Positions 33,596-44,125 of a stretch of 58,295 bases of DNA are shown here, piece by piece. Made by a program: the position numbers and the translations under genes. The notes under the pieces were generated by a model. The model worked only from the letters and a program-made list of their open reading frames with translations, made no database searches and had not been told where the DNA came from. Numbering within the stretch: the stretch's first letter is position 1; each line of letters starts with the position of its first letter. Source of the DNA: Gammaproteobacteria bacterium (GTDB lineage: Bacteria > Pseudomonadota > Gammaproteobacteria > Steroidobacterales > Steroidobacteraceae); assembly GCA_028293745.1 (NCBI GenBank), contig JAQGOF010000156.1:1-58295 (forward strand), given 5' to 3'.

Positions 33596-36500
33596 ACATT
33601 TCCGCCCCCTTCATCGCCAGACCGGTCGCAACGATCTTGTTGAGCTTTGGCGTCGCCCTCTGCGGGATCGTCGCCTTTACGCTCCTTCCGGTCGCCCCCC
33701 TGCCGAAGATCGAGGCGCCGGCGATCTTCGTAACCGCCTCGCTCCCGGGCGCCAGTCCGGAGGTCATGGCCAGCTCGGTTGCAACACCCCTCGAGCGGCA
33801 TCTGGGCGCGATCGCCGATGTAGATGACATGACATCGCGCAGCAGCGTGGGCAATACGAACATCCAGCTCACATTTGGCCTCGATCGCGACATCGACGGC
33901 GCCGCCCGTGACGTGCAGGCGGCAATCGTTGCATCCCATGCCGACCTGCCGTCGGCCCTCACGCGCAACCCGACGTACCGCAAGCTCAACAGTTCGTTGT
34001 TTCCGGTGCTGTCCATAGCAATGACTTCGGATGTGCTGACGCAAGGGCAGATCTACGATGCAGCCGATGCCGTGATCTCGCAGCGGGTGTCGCAGATAGA
34101 GGGCGTCGGCGGAGTCAATGTCGGTGGCGCTGCGCTGCCGGCCGTCCGCGTTGAAATCAATCCGCTTGCAGTATCGAAATATGGCATCGGCCTGCAGGAT
34201 ATCCGCGCCGCCATCTCCAACGCCAACGCCAACGCACCGAAGGGCGCGATCGACACCGACGATCACCTGCACTACCAGATCTACACCAATGACAACGCAA
34301 GAGACGCTGAGCCCTATCGCAAGCTCATCATAGCCAATCGCAACGGCACGACGGTTCGCCTCGGAGATGTGGCAACCGACACCGACATGCAGGACGGCGC
34401 CACCGAAAACATCCGGACGTACGGCCTGTACAACCGCAAGCCTGCCATATCGGTACAGGTATTCCAGCAACCGGGCGCCAACATCATCGACGTGGTCGAT
34501 GCCGTGAAGGCCGAGTTGCCGCAGCTGCGAGCTTCGATAGATCCGAAGATCGACCTGGTCGTCACGATGGACCGCTCGCTCACCATCCGCGCCTCTCTGC
34601 GGCAGGTAGAGGAAACCCTGTTGCTGGCGATCGTCATGGTCATCCTGGTGGTCTACATGTTCCTGCAGAGCTTTCGCGCCGCCCTGATTCCTGCAGTCGT
34701 GGTGCCCATCTCGCTGATCGGCACCTTCGGCGCGATGTACCTGCTCGGCTACTCGCTGGACAATTTCTCGCTCATGGCTTTGACCATTGCCACGGGTTTC
34801 GTGGTGGACGACGCCATCGTCGTAATGGAAAACACCACGCGGCACATTGAAGAGGGCATGACCCGCATGCAGGCCGCTCTCAAGGGTGCGAGCGAAGTGG
34901 GCTTCACCGTCATTTCCATGAGTCTGTCGCTGATCGCGGTGTTCATTCCCTTCCAGCTCGCAGGCGGAATCGTCGGCAAGCTGTTCCGCGAGTTCACGGT
35001 GACCCTGTCAGTTGCCATCCTGATCTCGCTCGTGATCTCGCTGACCGCGACGCCGATGATGTGCGCACGGCTGCTGGGCCGCGATACCGGGCGCAAACCG
35101 ACCCGCTTCGCCGCGGCCTTCGAGCGAAATTTCCAACGCCTGCGCGCGGGCTATGAGCGAACCCTCGGTTGGTCGCTCGATCACCGCCGATTGATGATGT
35201 TTTTTCTCCTCGCCACGGTGTGCCTGAACGTCTACCTGTACATCGTGATCCCGAAGGGATTCTTCCCTCAGCAGGATACGGGCATGATTTTCGGCGGCAT
35301 CCGGGGAGACGCGGCCGCTTCGTTCCAGCTGATGAAGTCCAAGCTGCAACAGGTCGCGAGCATCCTCCAGCAGGACCCCGCGGTACAAAGTGTGACGGGT
35401 TCCGTGGGCGGCGGGGGATTCGGGCCCGGAGGCGGTGGCGGAGCGAGCGCCAACGTGAGTTTGACTCTCAAGCCGCGCTCGGAGCGCGATATTTCAGCCG
35501 ACGGCGTCATCGCACGCCTGCGGCCCAAGTTGAACGCTGTCACAGGGGTCGCCACGTTTCTGCAGGCGGCGCAGGACATCGGCGGCGGCGGTGGCCGCTC
35601 GGCCAACTCGCAATACCAGTACACGCTGCTCGGCGATGATCTGAATGAGTTGCGCCAATGGTCGCACAAGCTGCAAGTCGCGCTTCAGGATGTACCCGAA
35701 GTCACCGATGTGGATACCGACTTGCAGCCTGGCGGACTCGAGGCCGATCTGATCGTCGATCGTGACGCTGCCTCCCGCCTCGGCCTCACGGCAAGTCAGA
35801 TCGACAATACTCTTGGAGATGCGTTTGCCCAGGCGCAAGTCTCGACCATCTACAATCCCTTCAGTCCACAGCAATACCACGTGGTCATGGAAGTAGCGCC
35901 GGAGTTCTGGCAGAACCCCGATGTCCTGAAGCAACTCTATGTCAGCACTTCCGGTGGCTCCGTTACCGGCACACAAGCGACACAGGCCGTCGCGGGCACA
36001 ACCTCGATCAAGTCCACCACTAACAACTCCAGCTCCGCCAAAACCACGGGCAGCTCTGGGAAAACCAGCACCGCGGCGAAAACCAGCGCGGCCACGAATG
36101 CGGCTGCCGTTGCGCAGGATGCCGCGCGCAACCTGGCGTCCAACTCACTTGCGAATGCCGGGCGCGGCAACACGTCCACGGGTTCTGCAGTCAGTGTGAG
36201 CAGCGAGACCATGGTGCCGTTCTCCGCCTTCAGCCACTTTGCGACCGGAACGACACCCACGACCGTGAATCACACCGGGACGCAGGCCTCGACATCGTTC
36301 TCCTACAACGTGCCCCCCGGGGTCACGCTCGCCACTGCCATGGCGGCGATCGAAAGAACCATGAATCACATTCATGTGCCCGCCACGATTCACGGCGGCA
36401 ACTATGGAACGGCGCGTCTGTTCCAGCAGAATGCCAGCGCCCAGCCACTGCTGTTTCTCGCAGCGCTGCTGGCGATCTACGTAGTCCTGGGAATGCTGTA

Positions 36501-36972
36501 CGAGAGCTACAGCCAGCCGGTCACCATCCTGTCCACACTGCCTTCGGCCGGGGTAGGGGCGCTACTGGCATTGTTGGCCACTGACATGGAATTCAGCCTG
36601 ATCGCCTTCCTGGGCATCCTGCTGTTGATTGGCATCGTGAAGAAAAACGCCATCATGATGGTGGACTTTGCGCTCGAGGCCGAACGCACGCTGGGACTGG
36701 AGCCGCGGGATGCGATCGCGCGAGCCTGCTCTTTGCGATTTCGGCCGATCATGATGACCACGTTCGCGGCCATTGCAGGCGCGCTCCCGCTGGCCATTGC
36801 GTATGGTGACGGAACTGAAATGCGTCGGCCGCTCGGCATATCCATCGTTGGCGGACTCGTCGTCAGTCAATTGCTGACTCTGTACACGACACCCGTCGTC
36901 TACCTGTACATCCATCGCTGGGGACGCAAGAACAGATACAGGCAAACCCAGCTGCTGCAAGCGAGCACATGA
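33592..36972 (+). CDS. mdtC: RND efflux pump subunit (MdtC-like) with an extra Ser/Thr/Ala-rich insert
   Basis: A 1126-residue RND pump, about 100 residues longer than E. coli MdtC. The start is GTG 33592 inside the mdtB stop (GTGA). Helix 4 has [20 protein letters not shown] and the C-terminal half has [20 protein letters not shown]. The extra length lies mostly at about residues 785-872, a low-complexity segment rich in Ser, Thr, Ala and Asn in the second periplasmic loop, between LYVSTSGGS and VPFSAFSHF, where MdtC has a short turn. Gly-rich runs also occur near 605-620 and 663-670. The insert is in frame and base composition does not change, so it looks like a true loop extension. Confidence 0.93.
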   Translation: MNISAPFIARPVATILLSFGVALCGIVAFTLLPVAPLPKIEAPAIFVTASLPGASPEVMASSVATPLERHLGAIADVDDMTSRSSVGNTNIQLTFGLDRDIDGAARDVQAAIVASHADLPSALTRNPTYRKLNSSLFPVLSIAMTSDVLTQGQIYDAADAVISQRVSQIEGVGGVNVGGAALPAVRVEINPLAVSKYGIGLQDIRAAISNANANAPKGAIDTDDHLHYQIYTNDNARDAEPYRKLIIANRNGTTVRLGDVATDTDMQDGATENIRTYGLYNRKPAISVQVFQQPGANIIDVVDAVKAELPQLRASIDPKIDLVVTMDRSLTIRASLRQVEETLLLAIVMVILVVYMFLQSFRAALIPAVVVPISLIGTFGAMYLLGYSLDNFSLMALTIATGFVVDDAIVVMENTTRHIEEGMTRMQAALKGASEVGFTVISMSLSLIAVFIPFQLAGGIVGKLFREFTVTLSVAILISLVISLTATPMMCARLLGRDTGRKPTRFAAAFERNFQRLRAGYERTLGWSLDHRRLMMFFLLATVCLNVYLYIVIPKGFFPQQDTGMIFGGIRGDAAASFQLMKSKLQQVASILQQDPAVQSVTGSVGGGGFGPGGGGGASANVSLTLKPRSERDISADGVIARLRPKLNAVTGVATFLQAAQDIGGGGGRSANSQYQYTLLGDDLNELRQWSHKLQVALQDVPEVTDVDTDLQPGGLEADLIVDRDAASRLGLTASQIDNTLGDAFAQAQVSTIYNPFSPQQYHVVMEVAPEFWQNPDVLKQLYVSTSGGSVTGTQATQAVAGTTSIKSTTNNSSSAKTTGSSGKTSTAAKTSAATNAAAVAQDAARNLASNSLANAGRGNTSTGSAVSVSSETMVPFSAFSHFATGTTPTTVNHTGTQASTSFSYNVPPGVTLATAMAAIERTMNHIHVPATIHGGNYGTARLFQQNASAQPLLFLAALLAIYVVLGMLYESYSQPVTILSTLPSAGVGALLALLATDMEFSLIAFLGILLLIGIVKKNAIMMVDFALEAERTLGLEPRDAIARACSLRFRPIMMTTFAAIAGALPLAIAYGDGTEMRRPLGISIVGGLVVSQLLTLYTTPVVYLYIHRWGRKNRYRQTQLLQAST

Positions 36973-38366
36973 TGCATATCGTTCGAGGAGCACTCGTCGC
37001 GGCGAGCTTTACGTTACTGACCGCTTGCGCGGTGGGACCGAACTACAAGCGTCCCGTGTTCGATGCAACTGCGGCATACAAGGAACAGGACGGTTGGAAG
37101 CCCAGCGAGCCAAACGATGCTCTCGACCGGGGACCGTGGTGGGAGATCTTCAACGATGAAGTCCTGAACGCACTGGAAGCCCAGGTCAACATCTCGAACG
37201 AGAACGTGAAGGCGGCGGCGGCGGCGGTAGAAGAGTCTCGCGCGCTGGTCCGCCAGGCGCAGTCAGGTTTCTGGCCGCAGGTTTCCGCCAGCGCCAGCCG
37301 CACTCGGTCGGTCACGGGCGAAAACCAACCCATCACCGTGACGAGCGCCGGCGTTTCAGCCAATTGGGATATCGATCTGTGGGGCCAGATCCGCCGCACC
37401 ACCGAGAGCGACCGCGCCTCCATGCAGGCAAGCGAGGCAGCGCTCGCCAGTGCGCGCCTGTCCGAGCAGGCCGTGCTCGCTACTGACTATTTCCTGCTAC
37501 GCGCCCAGGACCAGCTGCAGATCATATTGAATGACATCGTCGCGGCTGAGCAGCAGTCGCTGAAGATCACCGAAAACAGATATCGTGTCGGGGTTGCCGC
37601 GAAGGCCGACGTCGTCACTGCACAGACTCAACTACTGTCCAGCCAGGCGCAGCAGGTCAATGCGCCCCTGCAACGCGCTATCCTCGAGCACGCCATCGCA
37701 GTTCTGATAGGACAACAGCCGGCAGATTTCTCGATCGCTCCTGCCACGATGCGAGCGGATGTGCCAACGGTACCGGCTGGATTGCCTTCCGCCTTGCTCG
37801 AGAGACGGCCCGACGTGGCCCAGGGCGAGCGCCGGGTAGCCGCCGCCAATGCCCAGATCGGAGTGGCGATTTCAGCGTTCTTTCCGAGCCTGACGATCAC
37901 GGGCTCCGACGACTACCGGGGAAACACCATCAGCCATTTGATCCGGACCACGAACCGTGTGTGGGCCATCGGCCCGTCAGTTGCGCTGTCCGTGTTTGAT
38001 GCAGGCCTGCGCCGCGCGCAAGTTGCCCAAGCGCGCGCCGCGTACGAGGCAAGCGTCGACAACTATCGGCAGACCGTACTCGCCAGTCTCGAGCAGGTAG
38101 AAGATGAAATCGTCACGTTGCGCGTGCTCGAACAAAGAGCGGTCATCGAAGATGCTACTGTGAAGGCGGCCAAAGAAGCGGAGACGCTGACGTTGAATCA
38201 GTACAAGGCCGGTACGGTCCCTTATAGCAGCGTCATCACCGCGCAGACGACGAGGCTCGCCAGCGAGGAGAACGCCCTGAACGTGTTGTCAGGCCGCCTG
38301 CAGGCCAGCGTGGCACTGATTCAGGCGTTGGGTGGAGGCTGGAAGGCCTCGATGTTGGATCAATGA
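36969..38366 (+). CDS. Outer-membrane efflux lipoprotein (NodT family)
   Basis: A 465-residue outer-membrane factor of the TolC/NodT type. The signal peptide ends in the lipobox LTAC (Cys20), followed by AVGPNYKRP, the typical NodT start. Two repeats of the coiled-coil/beta-barrel pattern follow (PWWEIFNDEVLNALEAQV, LLERRPDVAQGERRVAAANA, SLTITGSDDYRG). The ATG overlaps the mdtC stop by four bases; a second ATG at 36972 is also possible. It completes a full tripartite pump (adaptor, two RND subunits, outer-membrane channel) in one transcript. Confidence 0.94.
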   Translation: MMHIVRGALVAASFTLLTACAVGPNYKRPVFDATAAYKEQDGWKPSEPNDALDRGPWWEIFNDEVLNALEAQVNISNENVKAAAAAVEESRALVRQAQSGFWPQVSASASRTRSVTGENQPITVTSAGVSANWDIDLWGQIRRTTESDRASMQASEAALASARLSEQAVLATDYFLLRAQDQLQIILNDIVAAEQQSLKITENRYRVGVAAKADVVTAQTQLLSSQAQQVNAPLQRAILEHAIAVLIGQQPADFSIAPATMRADVPTVPAGLPSALLERRPDVAQGERRVAAANAQIGVAISAFFPSLTITGSDDYRGNTISHLIRTTNRVWAIGPSVALSVFDAGLRRAQVAQARAAYEASVDNYRQTVLASLEQVEDEIVTLRVLEQRAVIEDATVKAAKEAETLTLNQYKAGTVPYSSVITAQTTRLASEENALNVLSGRLQASVALIQALGGGWKASMLDQ

Positions 38367-38384
38367 GGGTCGCAGCTAGCGATC

Positions 38385-38403
38385 CGGCTCTGCGGAAGAG
38401 CCG
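38385..38403. terminator. Hairpin after the efflux operon
   Basis: CGGCTCT-gcgga-AGAGCCG is a perfect 7-bp stem with a 5-base loop, 19 bases after the outer-membrane factor stop and 27 bases beyond the stop of the convergent phosphoesterase. No T-tract follows on either strand, so terminator function is tentative. Confidence 0.5.
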
Positions 38404-38429
38404 CCCGTGTTGAGGCCGCCGGGCCCACA

Positions 38430-39572
38430 TCATGCCGGCACCAGCCTGAGCCGCGTGATCTCCGACGGCGCGCCAAACCTGTTGGGAGGTCCCCAGTACC
38501 CCGTACCGCGGCTCACATACACCCAGAGCTTGTTCAGGCGGTGCAACCCGGCCGTGAACGGCTGCTGGAAACGCACGAACAGGTTCCAGGGCCAGAACTG
38601 TCCCCCGTGCGTGTGGCCGGACAACTGCAGATCGTAGCCCGCTGTTTCGGCCGCGGAGGCCGAGCGGGGTTGATGCGCCAGCAGGATTTTCGCGCCCGCA
38701 TCGCTGGGTGCGCCCGCCAGCGCGGCTGCGGGATCGCTGCGTTGCGCCGGATTGAAATGATGGGCGCTGAAGTCGGTGACGCCGGCGACTACCAGGGGCG
38801 CGCCATCGTGGGTCACGACCGCGTGCTCGTTGAGCAGCACCTTCAGGCCCAGGCGCTTGAATTCAGCGGTCCAGGCGCTTTCGCCCGAGTAGTATTCGTG
38901 GTTGCCGGTTACAAAAAAGGCTCCATGGCGCGCACTCAGCCTGCCGAGCGGTGCCGTGTGAGGTGCGAGCTCCCGCACCGGCCCGTCGACCACATCGCCT
39001 GTCACGGCGATGAGATCCGGGTGCAAGCCATTCACTGCATCCACGATGGCGTCAACGTACTCTTTCCTGATCGCGGCGCCGACATGTACATCGCTGATCT
39101 GGGCGATGGAGAACCCATGCAGCGCACGAGGCAGGTTCCGTATCGGGACATCGACATTGACGATGCGCGCACGCCGCCGCGCGCTCGCGAATCCCACGAC
39201 AGTCGCGAATACCGAGAGTGCAGCGACCGCGGTGGCGGAGGCCGTTTTCAGGATGTGTACATGCGCCGCCGACAACGCGAGAATGCCCACGAGCAGCAGC
39301 AGATCGCGCAACAGCGTAAGAACCAGGATCGAGGAAAAGAAGCCGGCCATGAACAGTCCCGGCGCTCCGAACCGGTGCGCCGGCGACCGCGGCAGGATGA
39401 ACCGGACAACCAGCGCCAGCACCATCAGGCCATAGGATGCGATGAGCACGAGCGCGCCCACGGCCCGTCCGGTGGCACCGGCTCCCAGGTCCGGCAGCAC
39501 GCGCCATCCTATGTAGGCGTGCAGCAGCCCCAGAAGTCCTATGAACAGCAGAAAACGGCGGTTTAATCGCAT
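38430..39572 (-). CDS. Membrane metallophosphoesterase (YkuE/YaeI type)
   Basis: A 380-residue protein with about four N-terminal membrane helices (about 7-25, 38-60, 70-90, 92-130) and a C-terminal calcineurin-like phosphoesterase domain. The metal-site motifs are complete: AQISDVHVG (Asp161, His163), VTGDVVDG, FVTGNHEYYSG, LLAHQPRS and SGHTHGGQFWPW. ATG 39572 starts at the first helix. It is divergent from the MFS gene with only 13 bases between starts, so promoters must lie inside the opposite genes. Relatives hydrolyse UDP-diacylglucosamine or other phosphoesters at the membrane; the substrate here is open. Confidence 0.88.
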   Translation of the reverse strand: MRLNRRFLLFIGLLGLLHAYIGWRVLPDLGAGATGRAVGALVLIASYGLMVLALVVRFILPRSPAHRFGAPGLFMAGFFSSILVLTLLRDLLLLVGILALSAAHVHILKTASATAVAALSVFATVVGFASARRRARIVNVDVPIRNLPRALHGFSIAQISDVHVGAAIRKEYVDAIVDAVNGLHPDLIAVTGDVVDGPVRELAPHTAPLGRLSARHGAFFVTGNHEYYSGESAWTAEFKRLGLKVLLNEHAVVTHDGAPLVVAGVTDFSAHHFNPAQRSDPAAALAGAPSDAGAKILLAHQPRSASAAETAGYDLQLSGHTHGGQFWPWNLFVRFQQPFTAGLHRLNKLWVYVSRGTGYWGPPNRFGAPSEITRLRLVPA

Positions 39573-39585
39573 GCGAGGTTTGTAG

Positions 39586-40995
39586 ATGGGAGCGGCAACG
39601 CCAGGTTCAAGTGCAAGAGACCCGGACAGCACGCTTTACCCGGACGGTCTTCCAGTCCCCCGCAGGTACTGGGCCATCGCCACAATCGTCCTCGCGATCA
39701 GCATGTCGGTGCTCGACAGCAGCATTGCAAATGTCGCCCTTCCCTCCATCGCCCGCGACTTTCACGCCAGCAATGCGGCCTCCATCTGGGTCATCAATGC
39801 CTACCAGGTCGCCATCCTGGCATCTCTCCTGCCGCTCGCCTCGCTGGGAGAAATCGTAGGCTACCGGCGGATCTCCCAGGCCGGGCTGATGGTCTTCACG
39901 CTGGCCTCCCTCGGCTGCGCCTTCGCGACATCCCTGCCGGTGCTGAGTGTGGCGCGGATCATTCAGGGTCTCGGCGCGGCCGGCATCATGAGTGTCAACG
40001 CCGCGTTGGTCCGCTTCACATACCCACAAAGGCTGCTGGGACGGGCGATAGGTATCAACGCGTTTGCAGTTGCCGTTTCGGCCGCGATCGGTCCGACTCT
40101 TGCCGCGGCGGTATTGGCTGTCGCGCACTGGCGCTGGCTGTTTGGAATAAACGTCCCTATCGGCCTGATCACCTTCATCATCGCCCTCAGGGCGTTGCCG
40201 GAGACCGGGACGTCGAAACGCCGTCTCAACTATGTTGGCGCGTTGCTGAATGTCGCCACCTTCGCACTGCTGATTGGCGGCCTTCAGGCCCTCGCGCACG
40301 ACTCCGCCGAGCCGCTCGCCGCGCTGCAACTGGCGGCGGCCGGTTTGTTCGGATTCGCACTGGTGCGCCACGAGGTCAACCGCCCCGCCCCCATCATTCC
40401 ATTCGATCTGTTGAAGATCAGGATGTTCTCGCTGTCGGTCGCGACCTCCATCGCCTCGTTCACGGCCCAGATGGCAGGGCTCGTGGCACTGCCGTTCGAG
40501 ATCCAGCGTCTCGGGCGCAGCGCCGTCGAGACGGGACTGTTCATGACACCCTGGCCCGTGGCGGTGGCGATTGCCGCGCCCATCGCGGGCCGGCTCGCAG
40601 ACCGCTATCCCGCCGGAATACTCGGGGGACTCGGCCTCCTGTTGCTGGCCGCCGGGCTGGCTGCGCTCGCCATGTTCCCCGCGGGGGGCTCAGCCGCCGA
40701 CTTCATCTGGCGCATGGCGCTGTGCGGACTGGGGTTTGGATTTTTCCAGGCACCCAACAACCGTACGCTGTTGTCGTCCGCGCCGCGATCGCGCAGCGGG
40801 GCGGCGGGAGGCATGCTCGGCACTGCGCGATTGTTGGGTCAGTCGCTTGGAGCAGCCGGGGTTGCCATCCTGTTCAGGGCGTATCCGGGCATGGGCTCGA
40901 ATGTCGTCCTGTGGGCGGCCGCCGCTGTCGCCGTCGCCGCCGCGCTGCTCAGCATGGCGCGGCTGTCCGGTAGTCCCCCGTCAGCCGCCAGTTAG
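39586..40995 (+). CDS. MFS drug exporter, DHA2 (EmrB/QacA) family
   Basis: A 469-residue transporter with about 14 membrane helices. The helix-1 motif is LDSSIANVALPSIARDF and helix 2 carries WVINAYQVAILASLLPLASL, both typical of DHA2 proton-driven drug exporters. The antiporter motif C region GLGAAGIMSVNAALVRF follows. GAGG lies eight bases before ATG 39586. The stop is two bases from the stop of the convergent dcp gene. Substrate is unknown. Confidence 0.9.
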   Translation: MGAATPGSSARDPDSTLYPDGLPVPRRYWAIATIVLAISMSVLDSSIANVALPSIARDFHASNAASIWVINAYQVAILASLLPLASLGEIVGYRRISQAGLMVFTLASLGCAFATSLPVLSVARIIQGLGAAGIMSVNAALVRFTYPQRLLGRAIGINAFAVAVSAAIGPTLAAAVLAVAHWRWLFGINVPIGLITFIIALRALPETGTSKRRLNYVGALLNVATFALLIGGLQALAHDSAEPLAALQLAAAGLFGFALVRHEVNRPAPIIPFDLLKIRMFSLSVATSIASFTAQMAGLVALPFEIQRLGRSAVETGLFMTPWPVAVAIAAPIAGRLADRYPAGILGGLGLLLLAAGLAALAMFPAGGSAADFIWRMALCGLGFGFFQAPNNRTLLSSAPRSRSGAAGGMLGTARLLGQSLGAAGVAILFRAYPGMGSNVVLWAAAAVAVAAALLSMARLSGSPPSAAS

Positions 40996-40997
40996 GA

Positions 40998-43079
40998 TCA
41001 AGTACCACTCGCCCGCTTCAAGCCCCGATACTCGAGCAGCGGCCCGATGTCCGGCGGGCCGCCATAGAAGTCCCGGAACATCGTCTGCGGATCGGCACTC
41101 CGGCCGCGCGACAGCACCAGCTCGCGCAGGCGATCCCCATTCTTGCGTGTCAGCCCGCCGCGAGCGTGCATCCACTGGCCGGTATCACGCGCCAACACTT
41201 CGCTCCACAGGTACGCGTAGTAGCCGGCCGAATAACCGCCCGCAAAAATGTGTGAGAAATACGTTGAGTGATACCTGGGTGGTATGGCCGGGTAGTCCAC
41301 GCCGTTGTCACGGAGCGCCGCGGCTTCGAACGCCGGCACGGCAGCGGCAGTTGGAGCCTGCGCTGCGGTGATCCGGTGCCATGACTGATCCAACAGTGCG
41401 GCGGCGAGGTACTCGGTCGTCGCGTACCCCTGATCAAACTTCTGGGCGGCCAGGACTTTGGCAAGCAGCCCCTGCGGCAATGGATCGCCCGTTTGGTAGT
41501 GACGCGCGTAGTGCGCCAGTACGCCCGGCTCGCGGGCCCACATTTCGTTGTACTGCGACGGATACTCCACGAAGTCCCGCGGCAAAGCGGTCCCCGAGAG
41601 CAGCGGGTAGTGCACGTTCGAGAGCATCCCATGGATGGCATGGCCAAACTCGTGAAACAAGGTGATGACTTCTTCGAAAGTGAGCAGCGCCGGCTGTCCG
41701 GGCAGGGGCTTGGGAATGTTGGTATTGTTGGCCACGACCGGCTTCAGGCCGAAGAGCCTGGACTGGCGCACGAAGCTGTTCATCCAGGCGCCGCCCTGTT
41801 TGTTGTCGCGGGCGAAATAGTCGCCCAGGAACAGCGCGAGCGGCGTGCCATCGGCGTCGAGCACCTCGAAGACCCGCACGTCGGCGGTGTACACCGGCAG
41901 ATCCGTGCGCTCCTCGAACTGCAACCCGTAGAGCTGCTGTGCGGCATGGAACACGCCATCATGCAGCACATGCTCCAACTCGAAGTAGGGCTTCACCTGC
42001 GCCTGGTCGAAATCGAAACGCGCGCGGCGCAGCTTTTCCGCATAGAAGGCCCAGTCCCACGGGCCTAAGGCAAACGGCGCCGTGTGATTCGCCGCGGCCT
42101 CGGCATCGATCAGTTGCTGCATGTCCGCGGCATCCTGCCGGGCGCGCGCGCGAGCCACGGGAACGAGCTCACTCAGCATCTGGTGCACGGCCGCCGGATT
42201 CGCAGCGGACTCGTCTTCGAGTTGGTAAGCGGCGTGATTGGGATAGCCAAGCAGCGCGGCACGCTCGGCACGCAGCCGCACGATTTCCGAAATGACTGCA
42301 GTGTTGTCAGCGCGATCCGCTTCCGCGCGTAGCCCACGCGCTGTGGAGGCCTCGTAGACCCGCTCGCGCAATGCCCGATTCTCGAGCTGTGCCAGCGCCG
42401 GCTGGTTGGTCGTGTTCTGTAATGTGATGAGCCACTTGCCTGACAGGCCCCTCGCCTTCGCAGCACTGGCCGCAGCGCCTATCTGCTGCGTCGACAATCC
42501 CTCCAGCTCCTCAGCACTGTCCACGATGACGGCACCGTTTTTCGTCGCCTTCAGTACGTTCTGCTTGAACTGCGTCGTCAACGAGGAGAGCTGTCCATTG
42601 ATGTGGCGCAGACGCGTTTTGTCGGTATCCGACAAACGTGCTCCCGCACGCACGAACTCGATGTAGTAGCGCTCGAGCAGCTGCAACGACTCGCTATCCA
42701 GTTGCAAGCTGGCACGTCGCCGGTAAACGGCGTCCACACGCGCAAATAGTGCAGGGTCGAGGAAGATGGCATCCTCGTGAGCCTGCAGCTTGGGCGCAAT
42801 CTCAGAGTCGATCTCCTGCATCTGCGGGTCGGTATTGGACGCATTCAGATTGAAGAACACGGCCGAAACGCGGCTCAGCATCTGCCCGGAGCGCTCCAGG
42901 GCGATCAGGGTGTTCTGAAAATCCGGCTCGGCCGGGTTCTGAACGATTTCCTGCACTTCGGCGCGCTGCTCGCGCATACCCTGCTCGAAACCCGGGCGGT
43001 AGTCCGCGTTCTGGACGCGATCGAACGGCGGCAACCGGTACGGCAGCGGGCTGGGGTGCGAGAAGGGGTTTTCGGCCAT
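40998..43079 (-). CDS. dcp: M3 family peptidyl-dipeptidase (Dcp)
   Basis: A 693-residue zinc metallopeptidase of family M3, close in size to E. coli Dcp (681). The catalytic motif LFHEFGHAIHGMLS is near residue 475, with the downstream Glu ligand in EYPSQYNEMWARE. Other family marks are NPFSHPSPLPYRLPPFDRV at the start and GYSAGYYAYLWSEVLARD near the C-terminus. No signal peptide, so cytoplasmic or exported without one, as debated for the E. coli enzyme. It should remove dipeptides from C-termini of oligopeptides. Divergent from slyD. Confidence 0.94.
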   Translation of the reverse strand: MAENPFSHPSPLPYRLPPFDRVQNADYRPGFEQGMREQRAEVQEIVQNPAEPDFQNTLIALERSGQMLSRVSAVFFNLNASNTDPQMQEIDSEIAPKLQAHEDAIFLDPALFARVDAVYRRRASLQLDSESLQLLERYYIEFVRAGARLSDTDKTRLRHINGQLSSLTTQFKQNVLKATKNGAVIVDSAEELEGLSTQQIGAAASAAKARGLSGKWLITLQNTTNQPALAQLENRALRERVYEASTARGLRAEADRADNTAVISEIVRLRAERAALLGYPNHAAYQLEDESAANPAAVHQMLSELVPVARARARQDAADMQQLIDAEAAANHTAPFALGPWDWAFYAEKLRRARFDFDQAQVKPYFELEHVLHDGVFHAAQQLYGLQFEERTDLPVYTADVRVFEVLDADGTPLALFLGDYFARDNKQGGAWMNSFVRQSRLFGLKPVVANNTNIPKPLPGQPALLTFEEVITLFHEFGHAIHGMLSNVHYPLLSGTALPRDFVEYPSQYNEMWAREPGVLAHYARHYQTGDPLPQGLLAKVLAAQKFDQGYATTEYLAAALLDQSWHRITAAQAPTAAAVPAFEAAALRDNGVDYPAIPPRYHSTYFSHIFAGGYSAGYYAYLWSEVLARDTGQWMHARGGLTRKNGDRLRELVLSRGRSADPQTMFRDFYGGPPDIGPLLEYRGLKRASGT

Positions 43080-43160
43080 GTCGTGAGTCCTGCTATCCTT
43101 CCGTATTCGATCTTACCCGGCCCCGGCACTACCTGCCGACCCCTACCTGGAATAGCCACC

Positions 43161-43640
43161 TTGAGCATCAAGAAAGACTCCGTCGTCACGTTCAACTACA
43201 CCCTGAAGGATGACGCGGGCGAAGTCATCGACAGCTCCGCTGACGGCGAGCCCCTCGCCTACCTGCAGGGGCATGGCAATCTCGTGCCCGGACTCGAGCG
43301 CGAGCTGGAAGGAAAGAGCGCCGGTGACAAGCTGACGGTGAAAGTCGCGCCGGCCGATGGCTATGGCGAGCACAGCAGGGAGCTCATCCAGAAGGTGCCG
43401 CGCCGCTCCCTGAAGGGGATTGCAAAGATTACTGTCGGAATGCGGCTGCATGCGCAAACCGACGAGGGCCCGCGCGCGGTGACCGTCACAGCGGTCACCG
43501 GTGACATGATAACCATTGACGGCAACCATCCGTTGGCGGGCCAGAACCTGAACTTCGACATCGAGATCGTCGATGTCCGCGATGCGACCGAGGAGGAGCT
43601 GGCGCACGGGCATGTGCATGGCCCGGGTGGACATCATTGA
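43161..43640 (+). CDS. slyD: FKBP-type peptidyl-prolyl isomerase (SlyD)
   Basis: A 159-residue SlyD. The start is TTG 43161 (LSIKKDSVVTFNYTLKDDAG); no ATG or GTG is close, and the family begins here. The FKBP domain is split by the IF (insert-in-flap) chaperone domain (about 70-120; DGYGEHSRELIQKVPRRSLKG). The C-terminus is EEELAHGHVHGPGGHH, so the long Cys/His metal-binding tail of E. coli SlyD is replaced by a short His-rich end. It probably still folds proline-containing proteins and may bind nickel weakly. Confidence 0.92.
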   Translation: MSIKKDSVVTFNYTLKDDAGEVIDSSADGEPLAYLQGHGNLVPGLERELEGKSAGDKLTVKVAPADGYGEHSRELIQKVPRRSLKGIAKITVGMRLHAQTDEGPRAVTVTAVTGDMITIDGNHPLAGQNLNFDIEIVDVRDATEEELAHGHVHGPGGHH

Positions 43641-43666
43641 CATACAACAGTTGATTTACAAATAAC

Positions 43667-44059
43667 ATGGAACCCAGTCTCATCACTGCCCCGGCGCTGG
43701 AAGCGGTGTTGCGCGAATTGCAGCGCCGCGAGCCGCTATTTCACCATCCTGAGCTGGGAACCACCCGGCGTGACTTCGAGGCAATGACTGCCGCGGACTT
43801 CTGGGAGATCGGTGCGTCCGGCCGCCGGTACAGCCGAGAGTACGTGCTGAGCGTGCTCGCAGACGCCCGAGCAGGGTCCGGCCCTATCGACGTATGGTCC
43901 ACGACCGACTTCCACTGCCGGCAACTCGGACGAAACGTGTACCTCCTGACCTATACGCTGTTTCAAGGCGAGCGCACCACCCGTCGCTCGACCATTTGGG
44001 AGCAGACACCGGACGGCTGGCAGGCCGTATTTCACCAGGGGACCGTTGTCGAGGACTGA
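43667..44059 (+). CDS. DUF4440 (SnoaL-like fold) protein
   Basis: A 130-residue protein with a cone-shaped alpha+beta barrel pattern of the SnoaL/DUF4440 group. Motifs: LRELQRREPLFHHPELGTTR, ADFWEIGASGRRYSREYVL, YLLTYTLFQGERTTRRSTIW and GWQAVFHQGT. It is 26 bases downstream of slyD in the same direction. Catalysis is not assured, since the family has both enzymes and binding proteins. No strong ribosome-binding site. Confidence 0.82.
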   Translation: MEPSLITAPALEAVLRELQRREPLFHHPELGTTRRDFEAMTAADFWEIGASGRRYSREYVLSVLADARAGSGPIDVWSTTDFHCRQLGRNVYLLTYTLFQGERTTRRSTIWEQTPDGWQAVFHQGTVVED

Positions 44060-44125
44060 CTGCGCTCACAGTCGGGTCTTGCCGCCGCACCTGCTCGTAT
44101 ACTCCCTCGAACGGGGGTGGCGGCT

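Noticed and set aside
33520..34845. 441-residue minus-strand ORF inside mdtC
   Set aside because: It is antisense to a clearly conserved RND pump; its His/Asp/Gly-rich translation is a typical GC-rich shadow.
42777..43160. Long N-terminal extension of SlyD
   Set aside because: It overlaps the start of dcp on the other strand and lacks similarity; SlyD homologues begin at the TTG position.
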